From Mesobacillus maritimus (GTDB taxonomy: Bacteria; Bacillota; Bacilli; Bacillales; Cytobacillaceae), in contig NZ_JACWFH010000030.1 in NCBI RefSeq assembly GCF_019749255.1, positions 1 through 64,000 of the forward strand: a stretch of 64,000 nucleotides of DNA. The letters run 5' to 3'. Position numbers and translations under genes: made by a program. Position 1 is the first letter of the stretch, and each line of letters opens with the position of its first letter. The notes beneath the pieces were generated by a model. That model worked only from the letters and a program-made list of their open reading frames with translations, was not told where the DNA came from and did not search any database. Positions 34,387-44,151 of the stretch are shown here, piece by piece.

Positions 34387-35721
34387 GTGGGTTCTTTGGG
34401 CTTTGAAATCTTATTACTTATCGTACTAATTGTACTGAATGCCTTTTTTGCAGCTTCTGAAATGGCGCTTGTGTCTTTAAACGATAATAGAATAAAAGTA
34501 ATGGCTGAGTCTGGGGATAAAAAGGCAAGGTTAGTTCACAATTTATTATCTGAACCTAGTCAATTCCTAGCGACAATCCAGATAGGGATTACATTAGCTG
34601 GATTTTTAGCTAGTGCATTTGCTGCAGGTAGCTTTGCAGGGAGGTTGGCAGAATACTTATCGGGTAAAGGGATTCCCCTTAGTCAAACCATGCTTGAGAC
34701 ACTATCTACTGTTGTTATTACTCTAATCTTATCTTATTTTACCTTAGTGTTGGGAGAGCTGGTTCCTAAAAGGCTTGCCTTACAAAAGGCGGAGGCAGTG
34801 TCTTTCATTGCTGCTGTACCTTTAACATGGCTTTCTAAACTTGCTTTACCATTTGTCAAGCTTTTGACATGGTCAACGAATATGATTGTCCGACTGTTTG
34901 GGGTAGACCCTAATGCAGAGGATGAAGATATCACAGAAGAAGAAATCCGCTTGATGGTCGATGTGGGCCAAGAAAAAGGAACGATACAAGAAGCCGAAAA
35001 GCAAATGATCAATAATATCTTTGAATTCGATAATAAAACGGCATCCGATATTATGACACATAGAACCAATATTGTGGCAATTCCAGTTCATAGTGACTTA
35101 AAAGAAACGGTTCACAAGGTTAATGTGGAAAAATACACAAGAATTATCGTTTTTGAGGATGATCTTGATCACATTATTGGCATCCTTCATGTAAAGGATT
35201 TAATTCAGTTTATTGAAAGCGGAGATAGAAATGCGTTTGATTTAAAGAAGATGGTAAGGGAACCCTATTATGTTCTTGAATCGGTTACGATTGATCACCT
35301 TTTTAGAGATATGCAAAAAAATAATGTTCATATTGCTATAGTGATTGATGAGTACGGGGGGACAGATGGAATTGTTACGATTGAGGATATGATTGAGGAA
35401 ATTGTGGGAAATATCTTTGACGAATATGATGAACCAGAATTAAATGAGAAAGAAATAGAGAAAATTGATGAATATAACTATTACATGATTGGCACGACAA
35501 ATCTTTACGAAGTGGAGGATATTCTTAATATTGAACTTCCGACACAAGATTACGATACCTTAAGTGGGTTTATTATCGGCCAGTTAGGTTATATCCCAGG
35601 AGTAGACGAACGACCAGCCATTGAGTACGAAAATATTGTATTCGCTGTTGATGAAATGGATGATAGACGAATTGTAAAAGTGAAGGTAAGTTTGATGGAA
35701 ACATCAGAGCAGAACGAATAG
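34387..35721 (+). CDS. CNNM/CorC-family (hemolysin-like) transporter
   Basis: 444 aa. Order: CNNM/DUF21 membrane domain (about 1-190) with NAFFAASEMALVSLND and LVLGELVPKRLALQ; two CBS domains (about 215-335); C-terminal CorC/HlyC domain (about 350-440). Such proteins take part in Mg2+ or Co2+ transport and are often called hemolysins without evidence. GTG 34387 is used here, but TTG 34396 (after GGGGGGTGG) is an equally likely start. Separate from the TerC transcript. Confidence 0.9.
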   Translation: MGSLGFEILLLIVLIVLNAFFAASEMALVSLNDNRIKVMAESGDKKARLVHNLLSEPSQFLATIQIGITLAGFLASAFAAGSFAGRLAEYLSGKGIPLSQTMLETLSTVVITLILSYFTLVLGELVPKRLALQKAEAVSFIAAVPLTWLSKLALPFVKLLTWSTNMIVRLFGVDPNAEDEDITEEEIRLMVDVGQEKGTIQEAEKQMINNIFEFDNKTASDIMTHRTNIVAIPVHSDLKETVHKVNVEKYTRIIVFEDDLDHIIGILHVKDLIQFIESGDRNAFDLKKMVREPYYVLESVTIDHLFRDMQKNNVHIAIVIDEYGGTDGIVTIEDMIEEIVGNIFDEYDEPELNEKEIEKIDEYNYYMIGTTNLYEVEDILNIELPTQDYDTLSGFIIGQLGYIPGVDERPAIEYENIVFAVDEMDDRRIVKVKVSLMETSEQNE

Positions 35722-35731
35722 GAAGGTGGAG

Positions 35732-35758
35732 ATGCTCTATGAATGCCTCATAGAGCAT
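35732..35758. other. Perfect 11-bp hairpin after the CorC gene
   Basis: ATGCTCTATGA and TCATAGAGCAT flank a 5-nt loop. There is no T-run on either strand, so it is not a standard terminator. On the minus strand it overlaps the stop of the small frame at 35748. Confidence 0.7.
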
Positions 35759-35984
35759 GGACTAAGATTAGATTGTCATATTCCTGAAGGGCTCTTTTCT
35801 CAAAACCTTTGGTTGCTCTTGAGATCATGCCGGTTGAGCAGAGCTCATTTTTGCCTTTAAAAAGAGTTACATGGGAGAAAAGAGCTTGATAACATCCTAC
35901 GGTTAAATCGACTCTTTTTTTTACAACACCCTTTACGAAAACAATCCTCCTGAAAAGAGCTTTTATAATAAAAATCAGTATCAA
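35748..35984 (-). CDS. Hypothetical small protein, doubtful
   Basis: Open frame of 78 aa immediately 3' of the minus-strand GNAT gene and in the same direction. The C-terminal 50 residues look protein-like (FSHVTLFKGKNELCSTG; KGFEKRALQEYDNLILVHAL). No clear RBS precedes the TTG at 35984; a CAGGAGG lies inside the frame with no ATG, GTG or TTG after it. It may be a remnant or start at a rare codon. No family recognised. Confidence 0.35.
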   Translation of the reverse strand: MILIFIIKALFRRIVFVKGVVKKRVDLTVGCYQALFSHVTLFKGKNELCSTGMISRATKGFEKRALQEYDNLILVHAL

Positions 35985-35999
35985 ATAGAACTCTACAGG

Positions 36000-36491
36000 T
36001 TACTCCGCAAGTAGAAGCTGTAAATATAAAACATTTTGCCATTCTCCAAATTTAAAGCCAACTTCTCTTAGCTTGCCTGCAAACTTGAAACCGTACTTTT
36101 CATGGAGGTGAACGCTAGCGTCGTTTCCTTCGGTTATTCCCGCAATAATTGTATGGTACCCAAGCTCCTTGGATTGTTCAATGATGTCCTTCATTAAGGC
36201 ATTTCCAATCCCTTTTCCGCGATGCTTGTCCGAAAGGTAAATGGAAATTTCCACGGTTTTTGCATAGGCCTCCTTTGGATTATAAGGCGAAATGCCACAA
36301 TATCCAGCAATTTCTCCATTATCCTCAGCAACAATTAAAGGGTATTGCTCTCCAAACTTATAAAACCACTGCTCTCTTTGTTCAAGGGTTTGCTCAACTA
36401 AATCAAAGGTGGCGGTCAGATTCACTATCGCTTCATTATAGATATCTAGTATTGCTGGTAGATCTCCTATGGTTGCTTTCCGTATAATCAA
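36000..36491 (-). CDS. GNAT N-acetyltransferase (phosphinothricin acetyltransferase-like)
   Basis: 163 aa from TTG 36491, preceded by GGGGGATTA; the frame is open to 36572 without an RBS. The acetyl-CoA binding loop is DKHRGKGIGNALM (about 84-96). IRKATIGDLPAILDIYNEAI and HEKYGFKFAGKLREVGFKFGEW match the PAT/YwnH-like subfamily that acetylates amino-acid analogues such as methionine sulfoximine. The natural substrate is unknown. Confidence 0.9.
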   Translation of the reverse strand: MIIRKATIGDLPAILDIYNEAIVNLTATFDLVEQTLEQREQWFYKFGEQYPLIVAEDNGEIAGYCGISPYNPKEAYAKTVEISIYLSDKHRGKGIGNALMKDIIEQSKELGYHTIIAGITEGNDASVHLHEKYGFKFAGKLREVGFKFGEWQNVLYLQLLLAE

Positions 36492-36720
36492 AATTAATCC
36501 CCCAATCTGCCAGAATTTAACACTATCTTGTTTGTTTCTTGATAAAATAGAAGTAGAAACAACATGTGTCAATATTATCGCCTCTAATGGAGTTTTTTTA
36601 AAGAGTTTTATTAGCGAAATAAAAATTATTACTAAGTAAGTAGGTTGTCTATTTCAACTTACTCTTGAAGGAAGGTGAACTTATAAAAGCGAAACTAAAA
36701 GGATAAAGGGGTGAAGGGTC

Positions 36721-37785
36721 ATGTCTAAACGGAGAGTAAAGTACGGTGAATTGCAATTTTTAAAAAAAGAACTGCAGTTTTTAGAAAAGATGGGGGTTAT
36801 TGAAGCTGGTAAAAGCAAAGAGATTGATCATTATTATGAAGCAGAGCAGATTTCTTTTACGAAAACACTTCTTTATGTAGGTTCTGTTTTAATTGGGATT
36901 GGTGTTCTAAGCTTCGTTGCAAGTAACTGGGCAGAGATAGGAAAGTTAACGAAGTTTTTACTCATCATAGGTTTGTTTATTGGTAGTATTTTTACCGGTT
37001 TTCGGATGGAAAGAAATTTGCCTAAAACTGCAAAGAGTTTTTACTACTTAGGAGTCATTGTATTTGGAGCAGGTATTTTCCTCGTTGGTCAAATGTTTCA
37101 CTTTGGAGGTGACTTTCAGGATGCGTTCTTATGGTGGTCTTTAGGCATTCTCCCCTTAGCCTATGTTTTACGTGATAAATGGATCCTCCTTGGTTCAGCT
37201 GTATTCATTCTTATATATATGACAGATGGACCCATTTTTAGCGGTCAAATGATTCCTTTTTGGATTCTTCTCTGGATCATTATCATACACTACCTGAATA
37301 ATAGAAACGGCTTTTCATCAGCAACTGGGTTGGTAAATGGTTTTCTTCAACTAGCGTTTATCGCCTCTGCACTCAACTTTTTCCTAAATGGATTGGACAA
37401 TGTAGAATATATTTACGGCCTTTGTTTTTTCGCCATTGGAATCACGCTCACAAATATGAAGGAAAAATTCCGTGAAATTTACGTATTGTTAGGATATCTT
37501 GTCCATGGGGCAGCGGCCCTATTGCTATCTTTCCCAGATAGCTGGCCAATTGAGTGGATGTATATTCCGTTTTCAATTCTGTATTTATCGTATTTATTAT
37601 TCTTAATTAAGAGAGGTAGTCTGTTTAGTATTATTCTTCTTTGTATCATGATTTTCCGTTTTTATCTAGATTACACCTTTGATTTTCTACCCAAATCCCT
37701 AGTCTTTATCATAGGTGGAATTCTCTTGCTTGGATTTGGATTCTACTTTGAAAAGCAAAGGAAAGGGAGGGGAAATCATGTCTAA
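36721..37785 (+). CDS. DUF2157 domain membrane protein
   Basis: 354 aa. N-terminal soluble DUF2157-type region (about 1-60), then about nine TM helices. The last 8 bp overlap the start of the next gene (ATGTCTAA), so translation is coupled. DUF2157 proteins commonly pair with GDYXXLXY-domain proteins as here. Biological role unknown. GGGGTGAAGGG precedes the ATG. Confidence 0.9.
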   Translation: MSKRRVKYGELQFLKKELQFLEKMGVIEAGKSKEIDHYYEAEQISFTKTLLYVGSVLIGIGVLSFVASNWAEIGKLTKFLLIIGLFIGSIFTGFRMERNLPKTAKSFYYLGVIVFGAGIFLVGQMFHFGGDFQDAFLWWSLGILPLAYVLRDKWILLGSAVFILIYMTDGPIFSGQMIPFWILLWIIIIHYLNNRNGFSSATGLVNGFLQLAFIASALNFFLNGLDNVEYIYGLCFFAIGITLTNMKEKFREIYVLLGYLVHGAAALLLSFPDSWPIEWMYIPFSILYLSYLLFLIKRGSLFSIILLCIMIFRFYLDYTFDFLPKSLVFIIGGILLLGFGFYFEKQRKGRGNHV

Positions 37786-38323
37786 ACGCACCAAACAAAT
37801 CATTCTTGCTTGTTTAGTTCCAATCGGGATATTAATTGGCATGACGGCAACTCCTTTGTATACGTTAATGACGGGTCAAGAGATCCTCCTTCGTACAATA
37901 CCTGTAGACCCGACAGATTTATTTCGCGGAGATTATGTGGTTTTAAGATATGAAGCCGAAGAGATTCCAACTTCATTAATCAGTAAGGAAGTCCAAACCA
38001 AAATAGAAAAAGGGCGGGATGACACTGAGGTATATGTCACTCTCGAGTTAAAGGAGGGTGTTCATACCCCCACAGAGGTTGTCCTCGCTAAACCAGATAC
38101 AGATTTGTACCTGGAAGGGAACCTAAATTACATTGGACCTTCTTGGGATGGAGGGAGTGTAGAAAGGGAAGTTGCGTATATCACGTATAGCCTTGATAAG
38201 TACTTTGTTGAAGATAACACGGGCCTAGAATTAGAGGAAGCCTCTAGAAACGGCAATATTCTAGCAAAAGTAAAGGTGAAAAATGGGTATGCCTATTTAG
38301 TAGACCTTACAATTGTAAATTAG
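37778..38323 (+). CDS. GDYXXLXY domain membrane-anchored protein
   Basis: 181 aa from ATG 37778 (AAGGGAGGGG upstream). One N-terminal TM (about 8-30), then an extracytoplasmic domain with the name-giving motif RGDYVVLRYE (about 49-58). Partner of the DUF2157 protein by overlap. Function unknown; the pair is widespread in bacteria. Confidence 0.92.
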   Translation: MSKRTKQIILACLVPIGILIGMTATPLYTLMTGQEILLRTIPVDPTDLFRGDYVVLRYEAEEIPTSLISKEVQTKIEKGRDDTEVYVTLELKEGVHTPTEVVLAKPDTDLYLEGNLNYIGPSWDGGSVEREVAYITYSLDKYFVEDNTGLELEEASRNGNILAKVKVKNGYAYLVDLTIVN

Positions 38324-38331
38324 CACACCAT

Positions 38332-38375
38332 AAAAAAGGCTGCACCAAAGGGGATGACCTTTGGGCAGCCTTTTT
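38332..38375. terminator. Bidirectional terminator
   Basis: AAAAAAGGCTGC(A)CCAAAGG pairs with CCTTTGG(G)CAGCCTTTTT. It lies between convergent GDYXXLXY and RND genes. Confidence 0.93.
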
Positions 38376-38376
38376 A

Positions 38377-41300
38377 CTACTGGTTGGTTGTGTTAGGGGT
38401 AGGTTGAACATCAATTGGAACTTGGTCTATTCTTTCTGTATTTACAATAATAGCTTCTCTCCTAGTAAACAAGCGATAAACCGCAGGGATCAAAAATAAG
38501 GTAATAAGCGTGGCAAATAACAAACCTGAAATAATCGCTGTCGCCATAGGTGCTTGATAATTGCCAGATGTTCCTGATGCCAATGCTAGTGGCAGCATAC
38601 CGCCCGCAGTGGTTAGAGTTGTCATAAAGATTGGTCGTATTCGATCTTTCCCTGCCTGAACTAAAGCCTTATCGAGGTTTTCTCCTTCTCTTCTAAGCTG
38701 GTTGGTACGGTCTACTAAAAGAATTGCGTTGTTTAATACAATACCAATTAACATGACAATTCCCATACCTGACATCAGACTTAACTCTCGTTGTGTTAAG
38801 AATAGCCCTAAAATAACACCTACAATGGTCATTGGAATGACAGACATGACAATAATCGGGTGAAATAGATGGTTAAATTGGACGGCCATAACTAAGTATA
38901 CTAAGAAAAGAGCAATCCCAAGGATAAATAGCATTTCTTTAATTAGTTCCTGTTGCTGTTCAAGGTCTCCAGCTACAGAGGTACTATAACCAGCTGGTGT
39001 GTCAAACGCATCAATAGCCTTTTGGACATCACGGTTGATGGCTCCAAGGTCTCTCCCTTCAATATCAGCCGAAATAGAGATAGATCGCTCGCCATCAATA
39101 TGGCTAATTTCATTTGGAGACTCAACGGTATTCAACTCAATAAAGGTAGATAGTGTTTTTTCACCGTCTACAGTTGGGACTTTAAGGTCAAGAAGGGATG
39201 CTTTTGTATCCGTTGATTCCGTCCATTTTACAGTTAAAGGAACACTTTCACCATCGACGGTCATTTCACCGATAGGCATCCCTAAAAAAGCCTGTTCTAT
39301 AATCTGTTTGATTTGGAAGGATGTTAATCCGGCTTTTTCAATTTCTTGTTCTTTTAAACTAATTAATTGTTCAGTGGAAGTTCGGTCCATTGAACTATTT
39401 ACCCCAACGATTCCTTCAATTTCATTTAGGTCTTCAATTAAATCAGCGGATAATGTTTGGAGGTTTTCAAACTCTTCTCCTGTGATGTTCACCTGAACAG
39501 GATACCCACCACCACCGGTCATTGCACTTTGAACGCTCTCAATTGGGTGGTTCTCCTCTAGAGCGCGTAGAGATTTAAAGATTTCCTCATTTATCTCCTG
39601 TTGTTCCCTTGTAATGTCATCCCCCTTGGTCATGTTGATAATGGTATATAACATCCCCCCATTATCCATGACATAACTGGATTCGACGTCTTTTATATTC
39701 CTTAATGTGTTTGTTATTTCTTGAACAACATTTTCTTTATCGTCTATCGTGATACCAGTTTCTAAATCAACCATGAGCTCAGCGTAACGGTTGAAAACAT
39801 CTGGCATTATCGTCATGGGGATTTTTGTAATTAACGTCAATGATCCAGCAAGAATAAGGATAAACAAGGAGATGACTGCTAGACTATGGCGCTTTTTCTT
39901 AACAACCCAGTCAACTGCGCCTGAATACCCCTTCAAGATGGTTCCTTCTTTTTTTTCACGCTTACCGGAACGAAGTTGTAAAAACTTTTCTGAAAGAGAC
40001 GGTATTAAGGTGAAGGAAATGACAACCGAACTAATCAAGGTTATTGCGACGACGATTGAAAGGGCGATCATGAATTGCCCCATTTCACCACCAAGCATTC
40101 CTACGGGTAAAAACACAACGACTGTGGTCAACATTGAAGCAATCACTGCAGAGGCAACCTCTTTTACACCTTGGAGAACTGCATCTAGCTTGGTAAGCCC
40201 GAGTTCTTTCTTCCGATAAATGGATTCTAAAATGACAATGGAAGAGTCAACCATCATTCCGATTCCAAGTCCTAATCCTATGAGAGTTAACATATTCAGG
40301 CTATAGCCAAATATCCACATGGCTGTGAACGTTAATAGTACAGAAGTCGGGATGGATAACCCTACAATAATTGTTGCGCGAACATTTCTTAAAAATAGCA
40401 ATAAAATAGCAATCGCTAACACAGCACCAATGAGAATATTTCCTGTCACACCATCAATGGCTTCCTGGACATAATCTGCTTGCGCGACCATTTCTGTTAA
40501 ATGAAAACCATCAATGAGACCTTCTTCTCTTATTTTCTTTACTTCGGCTCGGACGGCTTCTGCCATTTCAATCTGAGTTACATCTGATACCCGGCCAATT
40601 TGTATAAAAATAAGATCCTTTGAGCCATTTTTCCACACGAACGAGGAGTTTTCTATCGGGCTAATAGAAACTTTAGCCACATCCTCCAATTGGATAAAAC
40701 CTGATTGGACAGGAATCATGATCGATTGTACATCTTCTACATTTTCAAGCTTTGTATTCCATCTTAGAAGAGGAGAACCGTTTTCTTCACTTAATTCACC
40801 AAGAGTAGCTTCGTCATTCGCTTGTTGAATGGCATTTATTATCTGAGTAGAATCAAGACCTTCTTTGGTCATTTCATCCCGATCAAACTCAATGGTTATT
40901 TCATGCTCCGTTAATCCTGTTAATGAAACATCCCGAACTTCTGCTAAATCTTCAAGCCGTGGCTCAAGAACTTCTTTAGCAAAAGTGGTGATCGTTCCCA
41001 TATCTCCACCCGAGACATCCATAAAAAACTCATAGGTTTGGTTTGATCCAAACTGGCCGGACTCTACATCTTTAATTGAGGGAATCTCGGTTGCAGTTGT
41101 GTTTACAATTGATTCAACCTCCCTATACATTTCTTCGCCTTTTCCTTGTTCAAATTGAAGTTGGAAAGATGCTCTACCCACTGTAGTCGTTGAAAGGATT
41201 TCTTCAATTCCATCATGTCCTTGAAGTTTTTGTTCTAGGGGAGTTGTGATACTTCGTTCTACTTCACTGGCCGGAAGTTCACCGGCATTAATCTCAATAT

Positions 41301-41436
41301 AAGCTCCATCCATTTCAATTACTGGCATTAATTCTTTATTGAGGTCTAAAACGGCGTAGGAACCGACCAATATAACGAACAAACAGAGCAAGCCAACCAA
41401 AATTTTACGTTGAACAATAAACTTTAATAATTTCAT
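38377..41436 (-). CDS. RND-family efflux permease (SwrC/YerP-like)
   Basis: 1019 aa; the second ATG (41436) has AAAGGGG at better spacing than 41442. TM1 at the N-terminus, two large extracytoplasmic porter domains (about 35-330 and 560-850), TM2-6 and TM8-12. TM4 shows GLGLGIGMMVDSSIVILE with the proton-relay Asp region. Gram-positives have few RND pumps; B. subtilis SwrC gives surfactin resistance. No membrane fusion protein or outer-membrane partner is adjacent. Confidence 0.93.
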   Translation of the reverse strand: MKLLKFIVQRKILVGLLCLFVILVGSYAVLDLNKELMPVIEMDGAYIEINAGELPASEVERSITTPLEQKLQGHDGIEEILSTTTVGRASFQLQFEQGKGEEMYREVESIVNTTATEIPSIKDVESGQFGSNQTYEFFMDVSGGDMGTITTFAKEVLEPRLEDLAEVRDVSLTGLTEHEITIEFDRDEMTKEGLDSTQIINAIQQANDEATLGELSEENGSPLLRWNTKLENVEDVQSIMIPVQSGFIQLEDVAKVSISPIENSSFVWKNGSKDLIFIQIGRVSDVTQIEMAEAVRAEVKKIREEGLIDGFHLTEMVAQADYVQEAIDGVTGNILIGAVLAIAILLLFLRNVRATIIVGLSIPTSVLLTFTAMWIFGYSLNMLTLIGLGLGIGMMVDSSIVILESIYRKKELGLTKLDAVLQGVKEVASAVIASMLTTVVVFLPVGMLGGEMGQFMIALSIVVAITLISSVVISFTLIPSLSEKFLQLRSGKREKKEGTILKGYSGAVDWVVKKKRHSLAVISLFILILAGSLTLITKIPMTIMPDVFNRYAELMVDLETGITIDDKENVVQEITNTLRNIKDVESSYVMDNGGMLYTIINMTKGDDITREQQEINEEIFKSLRALEENHPIESVQSAMTGGGGYPVQVNITGEEFENLQTLSADLIEDLNEIEGIVGVNSSMDRTSTEQLISLKEQEIEKAGLTSFQIKQIIEQAFLGMPIGEMTVDGESVPLTVKWTESTDTKASLLDLKVPTVDGEKTLSTFIELNTVESPNEISHIDGERSISISADIEGRDLGAINRDVQKAIDAFDTPAGYSTSVAGDLEQQQELIKEMLFILGIALFLVYLVMAVQFNHLFHPIIVMSVIPMTIVGVILGLFLTQRELSLMSGMGIVMLIGIVLNNAILLVDRTNQLRREGENLDKALVQAGKDRIRPIFMTTLTTAGGMLPLALASGTSGNYQAPMATAIISGLLFATLITLFLIPAVYRLFTRREAIIVNTERIDQVPIDVQPTPNTTNQ

Positions 41437-41904
41437 CCTCATACCCCTTTGTTTACCTAATTATAGAGAAAATAATTATTACCCACCCGAGATTCAGTAT
41501 AATCTAAATCTTGCAAAAGATAACTAAAAAATAGTAAAAATTTACAATTTTTTGTTCAAACCATGCTAGAAATTTTATTGGGGTGTGGAAAATATATCCA
41601 CTCTCTACATCTCCATCCTAACCACTCCTTGAAAGGCCTACCATGAACTTCAGATAGATTTTTCTCTAAGACTTAAGACGGAGGAAACCAGAAATCTAAA
41701 GATCATGTCGATATATCTACTAGCAATTTCATGGGCTTCTATTTGAGTCATACTAACAATTTTCGTTTGCAGTCTTGCTTAAAAGCAAAAAAACAAAAGC
41801 GGGTTATATCTTTTTATGGTAATTATTGCCTTGTTCATCCGAAGACTCACCTACATTTCCCTTGTTGCATACGATGACATGAAATGACAAGGAGGGGTGT
41901 AGCT
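41437..41904. other. Intergenic region between RND pump and DUF1906 gene
   Basis: About 450 AT-rich bases between divergent genes. I see no ORF with an RBS, no RNA gene and no clear inverted repeat beyond short ones. AAGGAGGGG at 41889 is the RBS of the DUF1906 gene. Confidence 0.4.
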
Positions 41905-43128
41905 TTGAAAAAATATAAGGTTTTACCAGTTGTCCTAGCTGCTTTTTGTACGGTTCTCGTTTCATTCTTTGTATTCTCCTTCATTGATTCTAATGCTTCA
42001 GGAGGCACAAACCCTGTTAATGAACAAGAAAGTAACTCTGAAGAAAATAACTCTGAAAAGAGCAATTCAGACGAGAACACGAATAGCAAAGGTTCAGGCG
42101 GGAATAGTGATATTTCTAATAACGTTCAAAATAACGTTAATGGCAATAAAGCAGATGTTTCGAATGATGTTGAAAATAATGTCACAGGGGAGAACGCAGA
42201 CATAAGCAATACAATTGATAATAACTTAACTAACAGTAACGATAATCAAATTGAAAATAATGTAACGAATAATGTCGAAGTCAATGTGAATGTAAATGTC
42301 GAGAACAATATTAGTAATAATACCGAAGGATCAAGCTCAAGCTCGGAGAATGGCAATAATGATGGTAAAGATGAAAATAAGAACGATGAGAATAAAAATA
42401 ACGATGAAAAGAATAAAGGAAATAACGAAGACAAGGGTAATGGGAAAAATGAAGAAGAAGGAAATAATAATAAAGAGGAAGACAGAATTGTTTGGGGTGT
42501 GGATTCCGCTAACTTGACAACCGAAGAGATGATTGCCTGCGTAGGAGATAATTTTGGCACTCCTGAAATATGGGGGCGATACTTAGGTGAAAAGGAAGGC
42601 GTATCAAAAGGGTTAACCTCTGATGAAATCGAACTGTTGCACTCAAATGATATTAAGATTTTATTGATTTGGAACCATTTTGTTGATGCAAGAGGGTACG
42701 ACAACGGCCAAAAACAAGCCCAAGATGCGATTAAAATGGCACAAGAGCTAGGAGTTCCTGAAGGAGTTGCCATTTTTGCGGATATTGAACCAGATTATCC
42801 AGTAGACTCTGAGTTTATCAGAGGTTGGTTTGAGACCATGAATGAATCACCTTATCCGCCAGGTGTTTATGGTGTATTTGATGCAGAACAAGAACTTTAT
42901 GCAGCCCATGAACAGGCAGGAAAAGATAATGGTGATTTATTAGGAAATACTTATGTTTGGACAGCTGCTCCTAATATAGGGGTCACAACGCAGAAAGAAG
43001 CGCCAGAATATAAACCAGAGGCACCGGATAATGCCCTAATCGGTGGGTGGCAATATGGTTTAGATGCACAGGCTTGTAATATTGATACAAATCTATTCCA
43101 CAGTGATGTTTTGGATGTCGTTTGGTAG
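41905..43128 (+). CDS. Secreted DUF1906 glycoside hydrolase-like protein with Asn-rich linker
   Basis: 407 aa from TTG 41905, 7 nt after AAGGAGGGG; the ATG at 41884 lies before the RBS. N-terminal signal anchor (about 5-28), then about 165 residues of low-complexity Asn/Asp/Glu/Lys/Ser sequence with imperfect repeats (NNVQNNVNGNKADVSNDV; NVNVNVENNISNN). The C-terminal domain (about 195-407) is DUF1906 (Rv2525c-like, TIM-barrel glycoside hydrolase-like): VWGVDSANLTTEEM, GRYLG, IFADIEPDYP. It is probably cell-wall associated. Substrate unknown. Confidence 0.88.
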   Translation: MKKYKVLPVVLAAFCTVLVSFFVFSFIDSNASGGTNPVNEQESNSEENNSEKSNSDENTNSKGSGGNSDISNNVQNNVNGNKADVSNDVENNVTGENADISNTIDNNLTNSNDNQIENNVTNNVEVNVNVNVENNISNNTEGSSSSSENGNNDGKDENKNDENKNNDEKNKGNNEDKGNGKNEEEGNNNKEEDRIVWGVDSANLTTEEMIACVGDNFGTPEIWGRYLGEKEGVSKGLTSDEIELLHSNDIKILLIWNHFVDARGYDNGQKQAQDAIKMAQELGVPEGVAIFADIEPDYPVDSEFIRGWFETMNESPYPPGVYGVFDAEQELYAAHEQAGKDNGDLLGNTYVWTAAPNIGVTTQKEAPEYKPEAPDNALIGGWQYGLDAQACNIDTNLFHSDVLDVVW

Positions 43129-43196
43129 TTGTAATGAATATCTAGGGAAGGGGGGAAACGTTTTGTGGAAGGAATCTCCACCGTTTCCCTTTTTGG

Positions 43197-43319
43197 TTAT
43201 TTATTACGGTTCGTAGGAAGCTTTTCGCTAGGATTATTTTTACCCTGACGTTTGCGGTTTTGTTCATCCTTCTGTTGCTTATCGTGCAGTTTAGTTAAAA
43301 AATCATTGGTGCTTTCCAT
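43197..43319 (-). CDS. DUF4023 family small protein (40 aa)
   Basis: ATG 43319 has GAAGGAGGGG upstream; the longer frame to 43478 runs through that RBS and is rejected. Product starts MESTNDFLTKLHDKQQKDEQ and continues with RKRQGKNNPSEKLP, matching the short hydrophilic DUF4023 family of Bacillus. Function unknown. Divergent from the GNAT gene at 43466. Confidence 0.85.
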   Translation of the reverse strand: MESTNDFLTKLHDKQQKDEQNRKRQGKNNPSEKLPTNRNK

Positions 43320-43465
43320 ATTGGCCCCTCCTTCATCGTCATTCATTTTTACTTTATCCAGATAGGATGAAAACATACAGGATGAGAATGGCAATGAGTT
43401 GTTTGGAAAACATAGAAATGGTAATACTTTTGGAACCTCTAAAAGGAATTTGAAGGAGCTATGAG

Positions 43466-43984
43466 ATGGAAGATACACAAATAATTCGTGCTACTTATGA
43501 GGATATACCTGTAATAACGGAGATGTTTGAGGACTGCAAAGCTTATCTAGAACTACGTGGCATTCTTCAATGGGACGAGCACTATCCTAGTAAGGATTAT
43601 TTTGAGTCTGCGTTTGAGGGCGAGAACCTTTTTGTTTTAAAAATAAAAGATGAAATAAAAGGAGCAATGGTACTAGATGAATGGCAGACACCGGAATGGA
43701 AGCAAGCACGATGGTCTGAGGTGGACGGAAAACCGTTGATTCTTCATTCCTTCTGTATTCATCCCACGGCGCAGGGCGGAGGTAATGGAGGGAAGATGCT
43801 TGAGTTTGCAGAGAACTTTACAGAAGAAAATGGATATTCAGCACTGCGGCTCGATACCTTTTCTGGAAATGAAGGAGCAGTTAAATTTTATGAAAAAAGA
43901 GGGTACAAAAGAACGGGGGAAGTTAAGTTAAATGGTAAACCAGCAGGACATGAAAAATATTATTGTTTTGAGAAACTATTTTAA
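43466..43984 (+). CDS. GNAT N-acetyltransferase
   Basis: 172 aa. Acetyl-CoA loop seen as HPTAQGGGNGGKMLEFAE (about 99-116), followed by LRLDTFSGNEGAVKFYEKRGYKRTGEV, the GNAT C-terminal half. Substrate unknown. AAGGAGC precedes the ATG by a suitable distance. Confidence 0.9.
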   Translation: MEDTQIIRATYEDIPVITEMFEDCKAYLELRGILQWDEHYPSKDYFESAFEGENLFVLKIKDEIKGAMVLDEWQTPEWKQARWSEVDGKPLILHSFCIHPTAQGGGNGGKMLEFAENFTEENGYSALRLDTFSGNEGAVKFYEKRGYKRTGEVKLNGKPAGHEKYYCFEKLF

Positions 43985-44151
43985 AAACAATTATTTCATC
44001 AATTACGATTAAGACCCGATATGTTTCAACTGCAGGTAAATCTGCATCTTGATAACCGATGTCGACTTTGTCCAAGGCTACTACTATAGTGCCAAAGTCA
44101 TCATCTTGTATGAGTCTTTGATCAAAAACAGATACGGAGCTTGAATGAAGA
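43985..44151. other. Open frame in GNAT / permease gap, probable remnant
   Basis: On the minus strand an open frame covers this gap and the 3' end of the GNAT gene (FGTIVVALDKVDIGYQDADL). Its only ATG lies in the permease terminator hairpin, there is no usable RBS, and it overlaps a real gene. It may be the remains of a gene. Confidence 0.25.

Noticed and set aside
35732-35758. Hairpin after the CorC gene as a terminator
   Set aside because: The stem is perfect, but no T-run follows on either strand.
39791-40219. 142-aa plus-strand frame inside the RND pump gene
   Set aside because: A shadow of a conserved 1019-aa gene in another frame.
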